Numbered from the stretch's first letter, positions 1 through 8,632 are shown. The stretch is DNA of 64,000 bases from Sphingobacterium sp. lm-10 (GCF_023554555.1 NZ_JAMJWC010000002.1:372001-436000); one strand, 5' to 3'. Numbers and translations are program-made. The notes: generated by a model not told the origin, from the letters alone.

Positions 1-257
1 TTGGGTACCGAAAGGGTGTCCATAAAAAAACCATCTTTCATAAAGATCAGCGTATCTGTAGATGCCACCTCTAAGCGGAATTCTCCTTTAGCATTATTAA
101 ATATTCTTTCGTGTGTACGGGTATTGTAGATTTGCACTCTACCCAGTCGGTCTTTGGATTCTTCATCGTATATAATACCCTCCAGTGTAACCTGCCCTTG
201 CAGACAGCATGGTAGGATGGTTAGAATTAGGACGATGCTATAGATGAATAGGTTCAC
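1..257 (-). CDS. Secreted protein, N-terminal part (carboxypeptidase-regulatory-like)
   Basis: The window edge cuts off the C-terminal part. Reading the minus strand from a GTG at 257 gives about 85 residues. They begin with a hydrophobic signal peptide (roughly residues 1-22, ending CCLQGQ), followed by VTLEGIIYDEESKDRLGRVQ and later AKGEFRLEVASTDTLIFMKDG. That pattern (new version of a value, then a default-like beta-sandwich) resembles the CarboxypepD_reg-like domain common in exported Bacteroidota proteins. The frame is open upstream to a stop near 293 with no ATG, so GTG is the best start. The function cannot be told from this fragment; it could be the start of a longer exported protein or a short stand-alone domain. 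Confidence 0.6.
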   Translation of the reverse strand, partial: MNLFIYSIVLILTILPCCLQGQVTLEGIIYDEESKDRLGRVQIYNTRTHERIFNNAKGEFRLEVASTDTLIFMKDGFFMDTLSVP

Positions 258-322
258 TACAGTAAAACTACGTGTTCGGAGATAAGAATGCTAATATTTA
301 ACATCTTTTTGGAAATGTGATG

Positions 323-1186
323 TTATTTAGAGACAACTAATAGCTGACCGACGGATATATTTTCATCTTCCAAAGCATTGATTTGTATCAATTCATCTAC
401 AGATAAACCATACTGTTGACTAATGCTATATAGCGTGTCATTTGCTTTGACTTGATAGATAATCATCGCAACCGGTTTCTTTACTTCTTCTGGTGGTACG
501 ACCTCTTCCAATACTTCTTTTTCCTTGATAAGATCTTCAACTTGGTCTTCACGCTTTACTTGCTCAACAAAGGTTTCCGCTTTATCATAGCGATGCAGGT
601 CATATCGCTCAATAAGATCTATCAGTAAGTAAGCATATCGGGGATTGGTAGCATAACCAGCTTTTTTAAGGCCGTGCGCCCAACCCTTGTAATCATCCTT
701 CTTCAGAGTGAAAAGTGCTTCATACCGTTTGCGGAGTAAGAATTGTGAATGATCTTTGAAGGAATCATCCGGGTTACTGTATACGCGGAAGCAATCGTTT
801 GGCCCATCATCCGGACGCGTAATACTACGCCCTTCCCATACGCCACCACACTTAATGCCAAAATGGTTGTTTGCTTCTGTCGCTAAGTAACTGTTGCCAT
901 TGCCAGATTCTAATAGCGCTTGAGCCAGCTTGATGCTTGCCGGAATCCCATATTGGTTCATCTCCGATATGGCAATTGATTTGTAGCGGTCTATATAGGA
1001 ATTGCCACTACTACTCGTGTGGCCAGTCGATCTTCCCCGTGTATTGGGGTGATTGGTTTCGGGCGTGTTATTCCTGGAAGACGGATACGTTTTAGACGTT
1101 CGTAAAGTGCCTGGCCTTCTAGAGCTACAGCCAGAGAGTACCAATAAAGCGACAAATAGTATTGCAAACCCGAACTTGCATCCCAT
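323..1186 (-). CDS. Lipoprotein glucosaminidase with C-terminal LysM
   Basis: Peptidoglycan hydrolase of the FlgJ/LytG glucosaminidase family (Glucosaminidase domain), expected to cut the glycan strand at N-acetylglucosamine. The 287-residue product starts with a lipoprotein signal ending LSGC (Cys20), so it should be membrane-anchored in the periplasm. A Ser/Thr/Asn-rich linker (about 21-62) leads to the catalytic domain (about 64-200) with the conserved ALLESG (Glu93 the probable catalytic acid) and NNHFGIKC motifs. A single LysM module for glycan binding occupies about 243-286. The next gene on the same strand encodes a second, shorter glucosaminidase, so the pair may share upkeep of the cell wall. 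The substrate bond is inferred from the family. Confidence 0.85.
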   Translation of the reverse strand: MGCKFGFAILFVALLVLSGCSSRRPGTLRTSKTYPSSRNNTPETNHPNTRGRSTGHTSSSGNSYIDRYKSIAISEMNQYGIPASIKLAQALLESGNGNSYLATEANNHFGIKCGGVWEGRSITRPDDGPNDCFRVYSNPDDSFKDHSQFLLRKRYEALFTLKKDDYKGWAHGLKKAGYATNPRYAYLLIDLIERYDLHRYDKAETFVEQVKREDQVEDLIKEKEVLEEVVPPEEVKKPVAMIIYQVKANDTLYSISQQYGLSVDELIQINALEDENISVGQLLVVSK

Positions 1187-1225
1187 CAGTTAAGGAATAA
1201 ATGTGAATTACTGAATGACGCTAAC

Positions 1226-1738
1226 TTAATTTAGTGTCGTTTTTTCGTCGTATTGATCAAGATTGTACCGATCTATTGTAGCCAGTACTTTTCTAGACCA
1301 GTCTCCAGAAGTAGAATATCCAGAACGTGCGATTCCCCTGATCCAAGAATGATAATCTTCTGAGTCATGTTTAAGGAAAAGCGGTTGTGTGGATTTTCTT
1401 CGCTGCAGTAAGCCTACAAAATCACGATAAGAAGCAATCGTCGAATCATAACCTTTGTAAGCAGAGTTGATTTTTTTGCTGCTGTTTTTACCTTTTATAC
1501 CGAAATGATTGTTTAGGTAAGTGGCAATGCGGCTGTTGCCATAAGCGCTTTCGTGAATTGCGATTGCTAAAATTACAGAAGCGGGTACTCCTGTCTCCCG
1601 CATAAGCTGTTTGGCAGCTTTGTTGTGTTTCTCTAGATAACTTTTCGGCGTGTACTTGCTTTGAGCAATGCACCATGATGTGCCGATCGTTAACGTGATA
1701 AAAAGTACGCATAGTACTTTCATCCAAATTTTTAACAT
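1226..1738 (-). CDS. Secreted glucosaminidase-domain protein, short
   Basis: A 170-residue glucosaminidase-family hydrolase with a signal peptide (about 1-25, cleaved near WCIAQ) and almost nothing but the catalytic domain. The key motifs are present: AIHESAYGNS with Glu63 as the probable catalytic acid, and NNHFGIKG at 77-83. There is no LysM or other wall-binding module, unlike its neighbour at 323-1186, with which it is clearly paralogous. It lies 39 bases upstream of that gene on the same strand, so the two are probably co-transcribed. It should act on peptidoglycan in the periplasm. A role in division or remodelling is not shown by the sequence. Confidence 0.8.
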   Translation of the reverse strand: MLKIWMKVLCVLFITLTIGTSWCIAQSKYTPKSYLEKHNKAAKQLMRETGVPASVILAIAIHESAYGNSRIATYLNNHFGIKGKNSSKKINSAYKGYDSTIASYRDFVGLLQRRKSTQPLFLKHDSEDYHSWIRGIARSGYSTSGDWSRKVLATIDRYNLDQYDEKTTLN

Positions 1739-1760
1739 ACTACGTTTTTTGGTTCAACCA

Positions 1761-2396
1761 TTACTTTTTGCGTAAAACAAAAAGCCCGTCTCTAATGGGC
1801 AAGATCAATTTTTCAACACGTTGATCTGCCGCTAAAAAAGTATTTAATTCTAAAACTTGTCTTGTCTGATTGTCAGGTGCTTCATCCAGCACGCGACCTT
1901 TCCACAGCACATTGTCTACTAGAATGAGTCCGCCAGAAGGAATCCTGTCTATAACCATCTCATAATAGTATTTGTTTCGCTTTTTATCTGCATCGATGAA
2001 AACAAGATCAAACTGCCCTTCGATCGTTGGAATAACGTCTATAGCATCTCCGATATGATAACAGATTTGCTGACGTTGATCGGCTTGGTCGAAATAGTTC
2101 TGCACGCGATCGTGTAACTCCTCATCAATGTCAATCGTATGAATAATACCCTCCGGTCGCAGCCCTTCCGCCAGAGCCAATGTAGCATAGCCGGTAAATG
2201 TGCCGATTTCCAAAATCTGTTTTGGAGCAACCAATTTACTCAACATCGACAAGACTCTACCCTGAAAATGACCGGACAACATGTGTGCTTTTGTCTCTTT
2301 CAAGTACGTGTCGCGGTTGATCTTTTGCAACAGCGCTGGCTCCTTATCACAAGTGCTCTCCAGGTATTCGCTCCACAATTGATCGGGCATATTCAT
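1761..2396 (-). CDS. SAM-dependent O-methyltransferase (methyltransf_3 family)
   Basis: Class I methyltransferase of the catechol/caffeoyl-CoA O-methyltransferase family, about 211 residues and cytosolic. The SAM-binding motif EIGTFTGYAT is at about 63-72. The metal/substrate motifs FIDADK (133-138) and DNVLW (161-165) are those expected for the cation-dependent family. An upstream in-frame ATG at 2429 would add eleven residues not typical of the family, so I chose the ATG at 2396 (MNMPDQLWSEYLE). The gene is 22 bases downstream of the short glucosaminidase in genome order but lies in the same direction upstream of it. The physiological substrate is unknown; homologues are usually annotated only by fold. 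Confidence 0.85.
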   Translation of the reverse strand: MNMPDQLWSEYLESTCDKEPALLQKINRDTYLKETKAHMLSGHFQGRVLSMLSKLVAPKQILEIGTFTGYATLALAEGLRPEGIIHTIDIDEELHDRVQNYFDQADQRQQICYHIGDAIDVIPTIEGQFDLVFIDADKKRNKYYYEMVIDRIPSGGLILVDNVLWKGRVLDEAPDNQTRQVLELNTFLAADQRVEKLILPIRDGLFVLRKK

Positions 2397-2490
2397 CGCG
2401 ACAAATATACTTATTCCCGTCACATACACAAGTTAAAAAGTGTTAATAACCTGTTTTGCAGGAAGTTAAATAGAATTTTTTAGTAACAAA

Positions 2491-2515
2491 TCAAGCCTGC
2501 GGAGGGCAGGCTTGA
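2491..2515 (-). terminator. Hairpin terminator after folE
   Basis: A perfect 10-base stem (arms 2491-2500 and 2506-2515) with a 5-base loop lies just past the folE stop codon. On the minus strand the stem is followed by a short T-rich stretch. The weak T-run keeps confidence moderate. Confidence 0.55.
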
Positions 2516-2533
2516 TAATAATGTGCAACTATT

Positions 2534-3172
2534 TTAGTCTAATGATGCGGTGATTAACCGTAGAAATTCAGACCGGGTTACATCATTTTCGAAGGCACCA
2601 GTGAAAGCGGATGTAGTTGTTACTGAGTTTTGCTTTTGTATGCCACGCATGGCCATGCACATGTGTTTGCATTCCATTACGACGGCGACACCTTTTGGCT
2701 GAAGTGTATCTTGTATACAGTCTCTTATTTCGTTTGTGAGGCGTTCTTGTACCTGCAATCTTCTGGCGAAGGCATCCACCACGCGAGGGATTTTGCTTAG
2801 CCCTACGATGTGTCCGTTAGGAATATAGGCAATATGTGCTTTTCCGAAAAACGGAAGCATGTGATGTTCGCACATGGAGTAAACTTCTATGTCTTTCACC
2901 ACAACCATCTGACTATATTCTTCTTCAAACATCGCACTGCGCAATAGACCGGCAGCATCCACATTATAACCATGTGTGAGGTACTGCAAGGCTTTAGCTA
3001 CCCGCTCTGGTGTCTTAAGCAATCCTTCACGCTCTGGCTTTTCGCCCAAAGCATCTAGTATATCGGAGTAGTGCGCAGCGATACGTTCTACATCTTTGGT
3101 GTTGTATTGATCGATTTTACGGTATCCTTCCACCTCGTCGTCGTCGTCGTCCAAATGGTGCAAATTGTTCAT
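2534..3172 (-). CDS. folE: GTP cyclohydrolase I
   Basis: Converts GTP to 7,8-dihydroneopterin triphosphate, the first step of folate (and pterin/queuosine) synthesis. The 212-residue protein has the full family core. The zinc site is visible as CEHH (Cys101, His104) and CKHMC (Cys172), and the pterin-site motif [14 protein letters not shown] follows. The N-terminus carries a poly-acidic run of six Asp (residues 8-12 and nearby), encoded by a GAC repeat, that is not part of the catalytic fold. The gene lies 10 bases downstream of queD on the same strand, a sensible pairing because QueD uses the FolE product. It is probably transcribed with queD. Confidence 0.95.
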   Translation of the reverse strand: MNNLHHLDDDDDEVEGYRKIDQYNTKDVERIAAHYSDILDALGEKPEREGLLKTPERVAKALQYLTHGYNVDAAGLLRSAMFEEEYSQMVVVKDIEVYSMCEHHMLPFFGKAHIAYIPNGHIVGLSKIPRVVDAFARRLQVQERLTNEIRDCIQDTLQPKGVAVVMECKHMCMAMRGIQKQNSVTTTSAFTGAFENDVTRSEFLRLITASLD

Positions 3173-3182
3173 GTAAATTGTT

Positions 3183-3605
3183 TTATGGGGTATTTGAGCC
3201 GAAATACTCGGCGTAGTTGTTTTCTGTCTCGTGTAGTCTTACGGCGTGCAAGATGACGCCCTCCCGATCAAAGGGTACCTGTAGTTCCTCAAAAATTGAC
3301 TGGGCAATCACTTCTGTAGAAGCCATCTTGTCTCTCATGAAAGCTACTTCCAGATTAATGTTCTTATGATCTACATGTCGGATCACATACTCATTAATAA
3401 TAGACTTCATCTGCTTAAGATCCATTACAAAGCCTGTCTCCGGGTTTACTTCTCCTTTTACTGTAACAAAAAGTTCATAGTTGTGGCCATGCCAATTAGG
3501 ATTGGAGCAGTTGCCAAATACGCGCAAGTTTTCTTCGTTCGACCAATCGGCTCGAAACAGCCTGTGCGCTGCACTAAAACGTTCGCGACGTGTAATATAG
3601 ACCAT
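3183..3605 (-). CDS. queD: 6-carboxytetrahydropterin synthase / 6-pyruvoyl-tetrahydropterin synthase family
   Basis: Enzyme of the PTPS/QueD family acting on dihydroneopterin triphosphate. In bacteria the usual role is queuosine precursor synthesis. The 140-residue product from the ATG at 3605 ([16 protein letters not shown]) has the zinc-binding histidines His14, His39 and His41 and the catalytic-type cysteine Cys33 in [13 protein letters not shown], plus the closing motif ETENNYAEY. The open frame extends to 3650, but those extra 15 residues do not fit the family. A TAnnTTTG-type element lies at 3610-3617 on the minus strand, only a few bases upstream of the ATG, which would give an almost leaderless transcript. 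The NPN-HGHNY form is close to PTPS, so a tetrahydrobiopterin-type activity cannot be excluded. Confidence 0.85.
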   Translation of the reverse strand: MVYITRRERFSAAHRLFRADWSNEENLRVFGNCSNPNWHGHNYELFVTVKGEVNPETGFVMDLKQMKSIINEYVIRHVDHKNINLEVAFMRDKMASTEVIAQSIFEELQVPFDREGVILHAVRLHETENNYAEYFGSNTP

Positions 3606-3664
3606 ATGCCAAATATACATGAAAAAACAGTTACTTTGCCAACTAGTCAACGGTCAATTTACAT

Positions 3665-4288
3665 ATGGAGATATTAATTGTCGCGGCCACAGCACGCGAG
3701 TTGGAGCCTTCGCTATTATTCCTAAAAGATCAGGAAATCGATACGCTAATAACTGGAGTTGGTATGGTAGAAACTGCATTTGCTCTTGGCAATAAGCTGG
3801 CTGCAAAAAAATACGACCTATTGATCAATGTTGGCGTGGCAGGTTCTTTTTCTCCCCTGCTACAGCTCGGCGATGTAGTAGAGGTGGAGCAAGATCAACT
3901 AATTGAGCTAGGGGCACAAGATGGAGAACAGTTTCTGACGATCGAAGATCTCGGACTTGGTCAATACTTGTTTGTCCCCGCTTTGAGAGCCGATCCCATC
4001 CCGAAAACGGGGCTCGAGAAGGTGCATGGCATTACCGTAAATACCGTGCATGGAAATGCTGATGCTATTGAATCAATCAGTAAACGCTTTAGCGGTAGTG
4101 TAACTATCGAATCTATGGAAGGAGCAGCTGCATTCCTTGCGGCAGAAAAAAAAAGTATAAGTGCTTTGCAGGTGCGCGCTATTTCTAACTACGTAGAGCA
4201 TAGAGATACCAGTCGTTGGGATATACCCCTAGCGATTGAAAAGCTACATGAATGGCTTCGTCGTTATGTGGTTTGCCTGCGCTCTTGA
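3665..4288 (+). CDS. mqnB: Futalosine hydrolase
   Basis: Nucleosidase of the MTA/SAH nucleosidase fold that removes the base from futalosine in the futalosine route to menaquinone. The 207-residue protein has the family's N-terminal VAATARELEP, the glycine-rich NVGVAGSF (55-62) and ESMEG (149-153), followed by a short RAISNYVE segment, a pattern typical of MqnB rather than of MtnN. It is divergent from queD with about 60 bases between the starts. The match to MqnB rests on motif reading; other MTA/SAH-type nucleosidases share the fold. Confidence 0.8.
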   Translation: MEILIVAATARELEPSLLFLKDQEIDTLITGVGMVETAFALGNKLAAKKYDLLINVGVAGSFSPLLQLGDVVEVEQDQLIELGAQDGEQFLTIEDLGLGQYLFVPALRADPIPKTGLEKVHGITVNTVHGNADAIESISKRFSGSVTIESMEGAAAFLAAEKKSISALQVRAISNYVEHRDTSRWDIPLAIEKLHEWLRRYVVCLRS

Positions 4289-4335
4289 TCAAGGAAAATA
4301 CTTGACGCACACTACCATAATTCGATAAATTGTAG

Positions 4336-4343
4336 TAGCTTTG
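4336..4343 (+). promoter_or_regulatory. Candidate -7 promoter element of pdhB
   Basis: TAGCTTTG matches the Bacteroidota -7 consensus TAnnTTTG and lies 31 bases upstream of the pdhB ATG. I do not see a good TTTG at the usual -33 distance. Confidence 0.35.
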
Positions 4344-4374
4344 CCTTGGAAAAACAGACTATTCACTAATACTG

Positions 4375-5361
4375 ATGAGAGAAATACAATTCAGAGAAGC
4401 GCTTCGTGAAGCAATGAACGAAGAGATGCGCAAAGATGAAACGATATTTTTAATGGGCGAGGAAGTCGCTGAGTACAATGGCGCTTATAAAGTGAGCCAG
4501 GGCATGCTCGACGAGTTTGGTGCTAAACGTGTGATCGATACGCCAATTGCAGAGCTTGGTTTTGCAGGTATCAGCGTAGGCGCAGCGATGAATGGCTTGA
4601 AGCCTATCGTTGAATTCATGACGTTTAACTTCTCCCTAGTAGCGATAGATCAGGTGATCAATGCAGCAGCAAAGATTCATCAGATGAGTGGCGGACAATT
4701 TTCTTGTCCGATCGTATTCCGCGGCGCGACCGGTAATGCTGGTCAGTTGGCGGCACAACACTCCCAAAACTTTGAAAACTGGTACGCCAATACACCTGGA
4801 CTTAAGGTCGTGGTTCCTTCCAACCCTTATGATGCAAAAGGTTTATTGAAATCTTCAATTATCGACCCGGATCCAGTTATTTTTATGGAGTCTGAGGTGA
4901 TGTATGGAGATAAAGGTGAAGTGCCTGAGGAAGAATATTACATTGAGATCGGAAAAGCCAAAGTGGTTAAAGAGGGTACTGATGTAACGGTTGTTTCTTT
5001 CGGTAAAATGGTGCCGCGTATTGTCATTCCAGCCGTTGAGGAATTGGAGAAAGAAGGTATCAGCGTTGAATTGATCGATTTACGTACGGTAAGACCTATT
5101 GACTTTGATGCGATCATCACTTCGGTCAAGAAGACAAATAGATTAGTAGTTGTTGAAGAAGCTTGGCCTTTGGCTTCCATTTCTTCAGAAATCACTTTCC
5201 GCGTGCAGAAAGATGCATTCGATTATTTAGATGCACCAGTTACGCGTGTTACGTCAGCGGATGTGCCTTTAGGATATGCGCCTACGTTAGTAGAAGCTTC
5301 CCTTCCAAGTATCACGAAAGTGGTAAAAGCGATCAAAGAAGTTTCTTATATCAAAAAGTAA
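4375..5361 (+). CDS. pdhB: Pyruvate dehydrogenase E1 component, beta subunit
   Basis: Beta subunit of the thiamine-diphosphate-dependent alpha2beta2 E1 enzyme that decarboxylates pyruvate and feeds acetyl groups to the lipoyl E2. The 328-residue length is standard for the family. Recognisable segments are MGEEVAEYNGAYKVSQG near 27-43, the TDP-associated PIAELGFAG, QLAAQHSQNFENWYA (the usual Q-HSQ segment), and the C-terminal VEEAWPLASISSEI. The partner E1 alpha gene is not in this window, so it must be encoded elsewhere. A strong terminator follows, so this appears to be a single-gene unit. A related branched-chain 2-oxoacid E1 beta is possible but the sequence reads as pyruvate type. Confidence 0.92.
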   Translation: MREIQFREALREAMNEEMRKDETIFLMGEEVAEYNGAYKVSQGMLDEFGAKRVIDTPIAELGFAGISVGAAMNGLKPIVEFMTFNFSLVAIDQVINAAAKIHQMSGGQFSCPIVFRGATGNAGQLAAQHSQNFENWYANTPGLKVVVPSNPYDAKGLLKSSIIDPDPVIFMESEVMYGDKGEVPEEEYYIEIGKAKVVKEGTDVTVVSFGKMVPRIVIPAVEELEKEGISVELIDLRTVRPIDFDAIITSVKKTNRLVVVEEAWPLASISSEITFRVQKDAFDYLDAPVTRVTSADVPLGYAPTLVEASLPSITKVVKAIKEVSYIKK

Positions 5362-5380
5362 GATCAATACTATCATTTGG

Positions 5381-5417
5381 AAACCTCCATGTCGCAAGCA
5401 TGGAGGTTTCCTTTTTT
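5381..5417 (+). terminator. Rho-independent terminator after pdhB
   Basis: A perfect 11-base stem (arms 5381-5391 and 5399-5409) with a 7-base loop is followed directly by a C and a run of six T. It is a textbook terminator 20 bases past the pdhB stop. Confidence 0.9.
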
Positions 5418-5478
5418 AATAAAAATACCGCGTATTATTCTTATATTTAACTATTGTCAATAATTTTAGCAAGTCAAA

Positions 5479-6234
5479 ATGAAGAAATTGAAGTTAAGTG
5501 TTTGTTTATTTCTAGCCGTAGCGCTAGGAGTGCAAGCACAGGAAAAAGTCTCCTTTCGATACAATCCTCCTATTGGAGAAAAAATGACCTATAACACGGC
5601 CATGAATATGGACATCGAAGGTGAGCAATCCATGATTATGGATATGAATATGGTCATGACGCAAACCGCCAAAGATAAAGGTGCCGATCAAATATTTAAT
5701 ATCGTATCGCAGATAGAGTCTATTAAGATGGACATGAATATGCAGATGATGATGATGTCTTACGACTCCGAAAATCCAGACGAAAGTAACCCTGTTGCGC
5801 AGCAAATGGGCGAGCAATTCGGACCGTTGTTGAAGAAAGATATCCACGTAAAAATTAATGATCGTGCAGAGGTAATCGATATTACAGACGCAGAGTCATT
5901 CTCTGGATTAGGTGATATCAAATCGATGTTTAGCGCGGCAAGCTTTCCAGAGCAGCCGATCACAGAAGGCGAAAGCTGGACCATGGCGGTGCCAAATGAG
6001 CAGCTGGGGATAGATTTGAATTACAAACTGACTTATGTTGGTAAAGAAGATGGCTTGATCCGTGTGAACTTGGAGTCTGTACCTGCCGAGGAAGCAACCG
6101 CGATGTCCATTACAGCTAATGGATTTAACTTATATGATCCAAAAACGTTCGTCATTGTGAAATCAGAAATTACTTCCAAAATTGATGCACAAGGTACTTC
6201 TGTTACCAATAAAGTCGTGATGGAAAAACAATAA
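5479..6234 (+). CDS. Secreted DUF6263-like protein, methionine-rich
   Basis: A 251-residue protein with a signal peptide (about 1-20, ending GVQAQ), expected in the periplasm or outside. The body resembles the DUF6263 family of exported Bacteroidota proteins, in which conserved EKVSFRYNPPIGEKMTY and EGESWTM segments surround a beta-rich domain. A striking feature is the methionine density: residues about 40-95 contain repeated MDM, MNM and MMMM stretches. This may reflect metal (copper) binding or simply a hydrophobic beta surface; the sequence does not decide. It stands alone, bounded by terminators on both sides, and converges on gcvH. No enzymatic motif is visible. Confidence 0.65.
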   Translation: MKKLKLSVCLFLAVALGVQAQEKVSFRYNPPIGEKMTYNTAMNMDIEGEQSMIMDMNMVMTQTAKDKGADQIFNIVSQIESIKMDMNMQMMMMSYDSENPDESNPVAQQMGEQFGPLLKKDIHVKINDRAEVIDITDAESFSGLGDIKSMFSAASFPEQPITEGESWTMAVPNEQLGIDLNYKLTYVGKEDGLIRVNLESVPAEEATAMSITANGFNLYDPKTFVIVKSEITSKIDAQGTSVTNKVVMEKQ

Positions 6235-6256
6235 GCATACATGCTTATCATTAAAT

Positions 6257-6293
6257 AAAAATAGACGCATCTGTATAGGATGCCTCTATTTTT
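6257..6293. terminator. Bidirectional terminator between convergent genes
   Basis: An A-rich arm with GCATC (6257-6271) pairs with GATGC followed by a T-rich arm (6279-6293) around a short loop, with one mismatched bulge. The A-run on one side and T-run on the other let it serve both the upstream plus-strand gene and the minus-strand gcvH. Confidence 0.8.
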
Positions 6294-6320
6294 GTTATAA
6301 GTAAAACCAGTAAATTGGCT

Positions 6321-6701
6321 CTACGAAGTTACTTCCGCTTTATATTCATCCGCAGATAATAAACCATTTACATCATCTGGATTGCTCAATTTAACGCGGA
6401 TAATCCATCCTGCTTCATAAGCGTCATTATTTACCAGTTCCGGAGAAGCATCAATCGCCTCATTGACAGAAAGTACGGTTGCCTGAACGGGCATAAACAA
6501 ATCAGAAACTGTTTTTACGGCTTCGATTGTTCCGAAAACTTCATTTGCTGCCACTTCTTCACCAACACTACTGATGTCTACAAAAACGATATCACCCAAC
6601 TCACGTTGCGCAAAATCCGTAATACCAATAACGGCTTCATCACCTTCCACACGAACCCATTCGTGGTCTTTTGTATACTTTAAATCTGCTGGAAAATTCA
6701 T
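6321..6701 (-). CDS. gcvH: Glycine cleavage system H protein
   Basis: Lipoyl carrier of the glycine cleavage complex, shuttling the aminomethyl group between the P, T and L proteins. The 126-residue size is standard. The lipoylation site is visible in FGTIEAVKTVSDL with Lys63 as the acceptor, and the N-terminal DHEWVRVEGDEAVIGITDFAQ and C-terminal NDAYEAGWIIRVK segments are those of the family. It has its own promoter (see 6721-6752) and ends at the shared terminator. gcvT and gcvP are not in the window. Confidence 0.96.
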   Translation of the reverse strand: MNFPADLKYTKDHEWVRVEGDEAVIGITDFAQRELGDIVFVDISSVGEEVAANEVFGTIEAVKTVSDLFMPVQATVLSVNEAIDASPELVNNDAYEAGWIIRVKLSNPDDVNGLLSADEYKAEVTS

Positions 6702-6720
6702 TATCTGTCTATAGTTTTTC

Positions 6721-6752
6721 CAAATTTATCATTATCGGTCGACAATCCAAAA
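6721..6752 (-). promoter_or_regulatory. Bacteroidota-type promoter of gcvH
   Basis: On the minus strand TTTTG (6752-6748) is followed after exactly 19 bases by TAAATTTG (6728-6721), matching the TTTG / TAnnTTTG consensus with ideal spacing. The gcvH ATG is 20 bases further on. Confidence 0.65.
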
Positions 6753-6772
6753 GTTAAATGTAACTTTATTTG

Positions 6773-7969
6773 ATGAACAAGCAGCTCGAAAAGCTCTATC
6801 GTATCGCGCAAAAAGAAGAACGGATCATTATTGGGTTGATGTCTGGTACTTCGCTCGATGGATTAGATATCGCACTATGTCGAGTAACAGGTAGCGGCTC
6901 CGATACGCAATTGCGTTTGCTGCATTTTACTACGGTGCCCTACACGGAGGATTTTCGAAATCAGGTGAAGCAAATTTTCGCAAAGAAGCAAGTAGATCAT
7001 TTGCTTTGGAGTACGCTACATGTAAAGGTAGCGCAAGTGCATGCAGATATGGTGAACGCCAGTATGAAAGCTTGGGGCATTAGAGCAGCAGATATAGACG
7101 TCATCGCAAGCCATGGGCAGACGGTTTTTCATGCGCCTAAAGACCCTATTAATAGATCTGATCAGCCTAATAGTACGTTGCAAATAGGAGATGGGGACCA
7201 TATTGCTGTGAAAACAGGGATTATTACGGTTTCCGATTTTCGGCAAAAACATGTCGCGGCCGGAGGAGATGGAGCCCCACTCGTCGTGTATGGCGATGCA
7301 TTGCTGTATACCTCTGAAGTAGAGCATCGTATCTTATTAAATATCGGAGGCATTGCGAATTTTACTTTTCTTCCCAATAGCAGCTCTTATCTTGAGGCTT
7401 ACGCCACTGATCTAGGACCAGGTAACACGCTGATGAATCAGTATATGCAGCTGCATCTGGGAGAAGAAATGGATCGCGATGGTGCATTGGCTAGGCGTGG
7501 TGTGGTACACGAAGATCTTCTAAACGTGCTATTGTCCATGCCATTTCTGACAAGTAAATTTCCCAAAACAACAGGTCCTGAAATGTTTAATTTAGTGCTT
7601 CTGCAAGAGGCTATGCAGCGCGCAAATACAGAGAACTTGAGCCATGCCGATGTGCTGGCGACGCTCAGCGAATTTACAGTACATGTTATTGTGGATGGGG
7701 TTCAGCGTGCCGTTCGTGAATTGGATTCGGCGGCGATTTATATCAGTGGTGGCGGTTTGCACAACCCCTATTTACTGCAAGGAATTCAGAAAGGATTGTG
7801 GGGGTATCGTGTGGCATCATTTAATGAAATCGGATTCGATCCAGATGCGAAGGAAGCGGCTTTATTTGCGATCTTAGCCAACGAGACCATTGCCGGGGCT
7901 CCCGAGCATGTAGCACATATTAATGGTTCACCAGCCGTGTGCATGGGGAAGATTAGTTTTCCCTATTGA
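6773..7969 (+). CDS. anmK: Anhydro-N-acetylmuramic acid kinase
   Basis: Phosphorylates and opens 1,6-anhydro-MurNAc to MurNAc-6-phosphate during peptidoglycan recycling; cytosolic. The 398-residue product shows the family's ATP/sugar-kinase signatures: GLMSGTSLDGLD (21-32), ASHGQTVFH, NIGGIANFT, and ATDLGPGNTLMNQ, and near the C-terminus YISGGGLHNPYL. A TTG directly before the ATG at 6773 could add one residue, but the ATG is the natural start. It converges on the DUF2461 gene, with a 7-base overlap of the 3' ends. Together with the two glucosaminidases it fits wall turnover, though they are not adjacent. Confidence 0.94.
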   Translation: MNKQLEKLYRIAQKEERIIIGLMSGTSLDGLDIALCRVTGSGSDTQLRLLHFTTVPYTEDFRNQVKQIFAKKQVDHLLWSTLHVKVAQVHADMVNASMKAWGIRAADIDVIASHGQTVFHAPKDPINRSDQPNSTLQIGDGDHIAVKTGIITVSDFRQKHVAAGGDGAPLVVYGDALLYTSEVEHRILLNIGGIANFTFLPNSSSYLEAYATDLGPGNTLMNQYMQLHLGEEMDRDGALARRGVVHEDLLNVLLSMPFLTSKFPKTTGPEMFNLVLLQEAMQRANTENLSHADVLATLSEFTVHVIVDGVQRAVRELDSAAIYISGGGLHNPYLLQGIQKGLWGYRVASFNEIGFDPDAKEAALFAILANETIAGAPEHVAHINGSPAVCMGKISFPY

Positions 7970-8631
7970 TCAATGGCCTGATGGATGTAGTTTTTGAACG
8001 GAAGACAAGCGGTATACATCTTGAGTACGGCATCCAACGCACCTTCGCTTTCCATCGTCTTTTGTGGTAGCTCACTATGCAGCGTAAAACTTTTTAATTT
8101 AAGTAGATCGATATGTGGATGATCTGCCTCGTACCCTGCGGGAGGTCTCACTAGCTTATCTTCTGTGCCTAGATCGGTCCAGCTCCAACCGCCCTTCTGC
8201 AAAGCTGCATGAAATTCTTCTCCATTATAATCAATTTCCTGACGGATCAAATCGAGATGGCCTTTATTTGGTCGCCAGTATCCTACGGCAATAAAAATTT
8301 TGTTAGGCTCTATGTGAATATAATACTCTGGACCGTCTAGCTTGCGCCCGTCGACAGAAATGCCGGCCGCTAACCAGTTTTTATAAGGGGCTTTGTTCTT
8401 GGAAAAGCGAACGTCCCGATAGATCCTAAAAAGACATTTGGCGGGGTTGATATCCTGATGGATATGTGGGTCTACCTCAGACAAGCGCCAGATGATCGCT
8501 TGTACGAAGTCTTTCATATTTTGTTGAGCAGCATCATAACGCGCTTTATGCTCTTGAAACCATTCTCGATTATTATGCTGAGCCAGTTCGCTTAAGAAGG
8601 CAAAGGTAGCAGGATAGATATTTGTTGTCAT
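7963..8631 (-). CDS. DUF2461 family protein
   Basis: A 222-residue protein of the DUF2461 family (TIGR02453), widespread in Bacteroidota and of unknown function. Conserved features are the N-terminal FLSELAQHNNREWFQEHKARYD, then FRIYRDVRFSKNKAPYKNW and the central YYIHIEPNKIFIAVGYWRP. No signal peptide or membrane segment is present, so it should be cytosolic. It is one base from cdsA in the same direction and probably co-transcribed with it. I cannot assign a reaction. Confidence 0.85.
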   Translation of the reverse strand: MTTNIYPATFAFLSELAQHNNREWFQEHKARYDAAQQNMKDFVQAIIWRLSEVDPHIHQDINPAKCLFRIYRDVRFSKNKAPYKNWLAAGISVDGRKLDGPEYYIHIEPNKIFIAVGYWRPNKGHLDLIRQEIDYNGEEFHAALQKGGWSWTDLGTEDKLVRPPAGYEADHPHIDLLKLKSFTLHSELPQKTMESEGALDAVLKMYTACLPFKNYIHQAIDQ

Positions 8632-8632
8632 A

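Noticed and set aside
299..325. A 7-base inverted repeat around the stop of the LysM gene
   Set aside because: The stem is short with a 13-base loop, and there is no T-run, so I did not call it a terminator.
2139..2483. A 114-codon plus-strand frame opposite the O-methyltransferase
   Set aside because: It overlaps conserved methyltransferase motifs on the other strand and shows no protein-like features.
3137..3150. GAC triplet repeat in folE as a possible phase-variation tract
   Set aside because: Triplet changes would only alter the number of Asp residues in a non-catalytic tail, not the reading frame.
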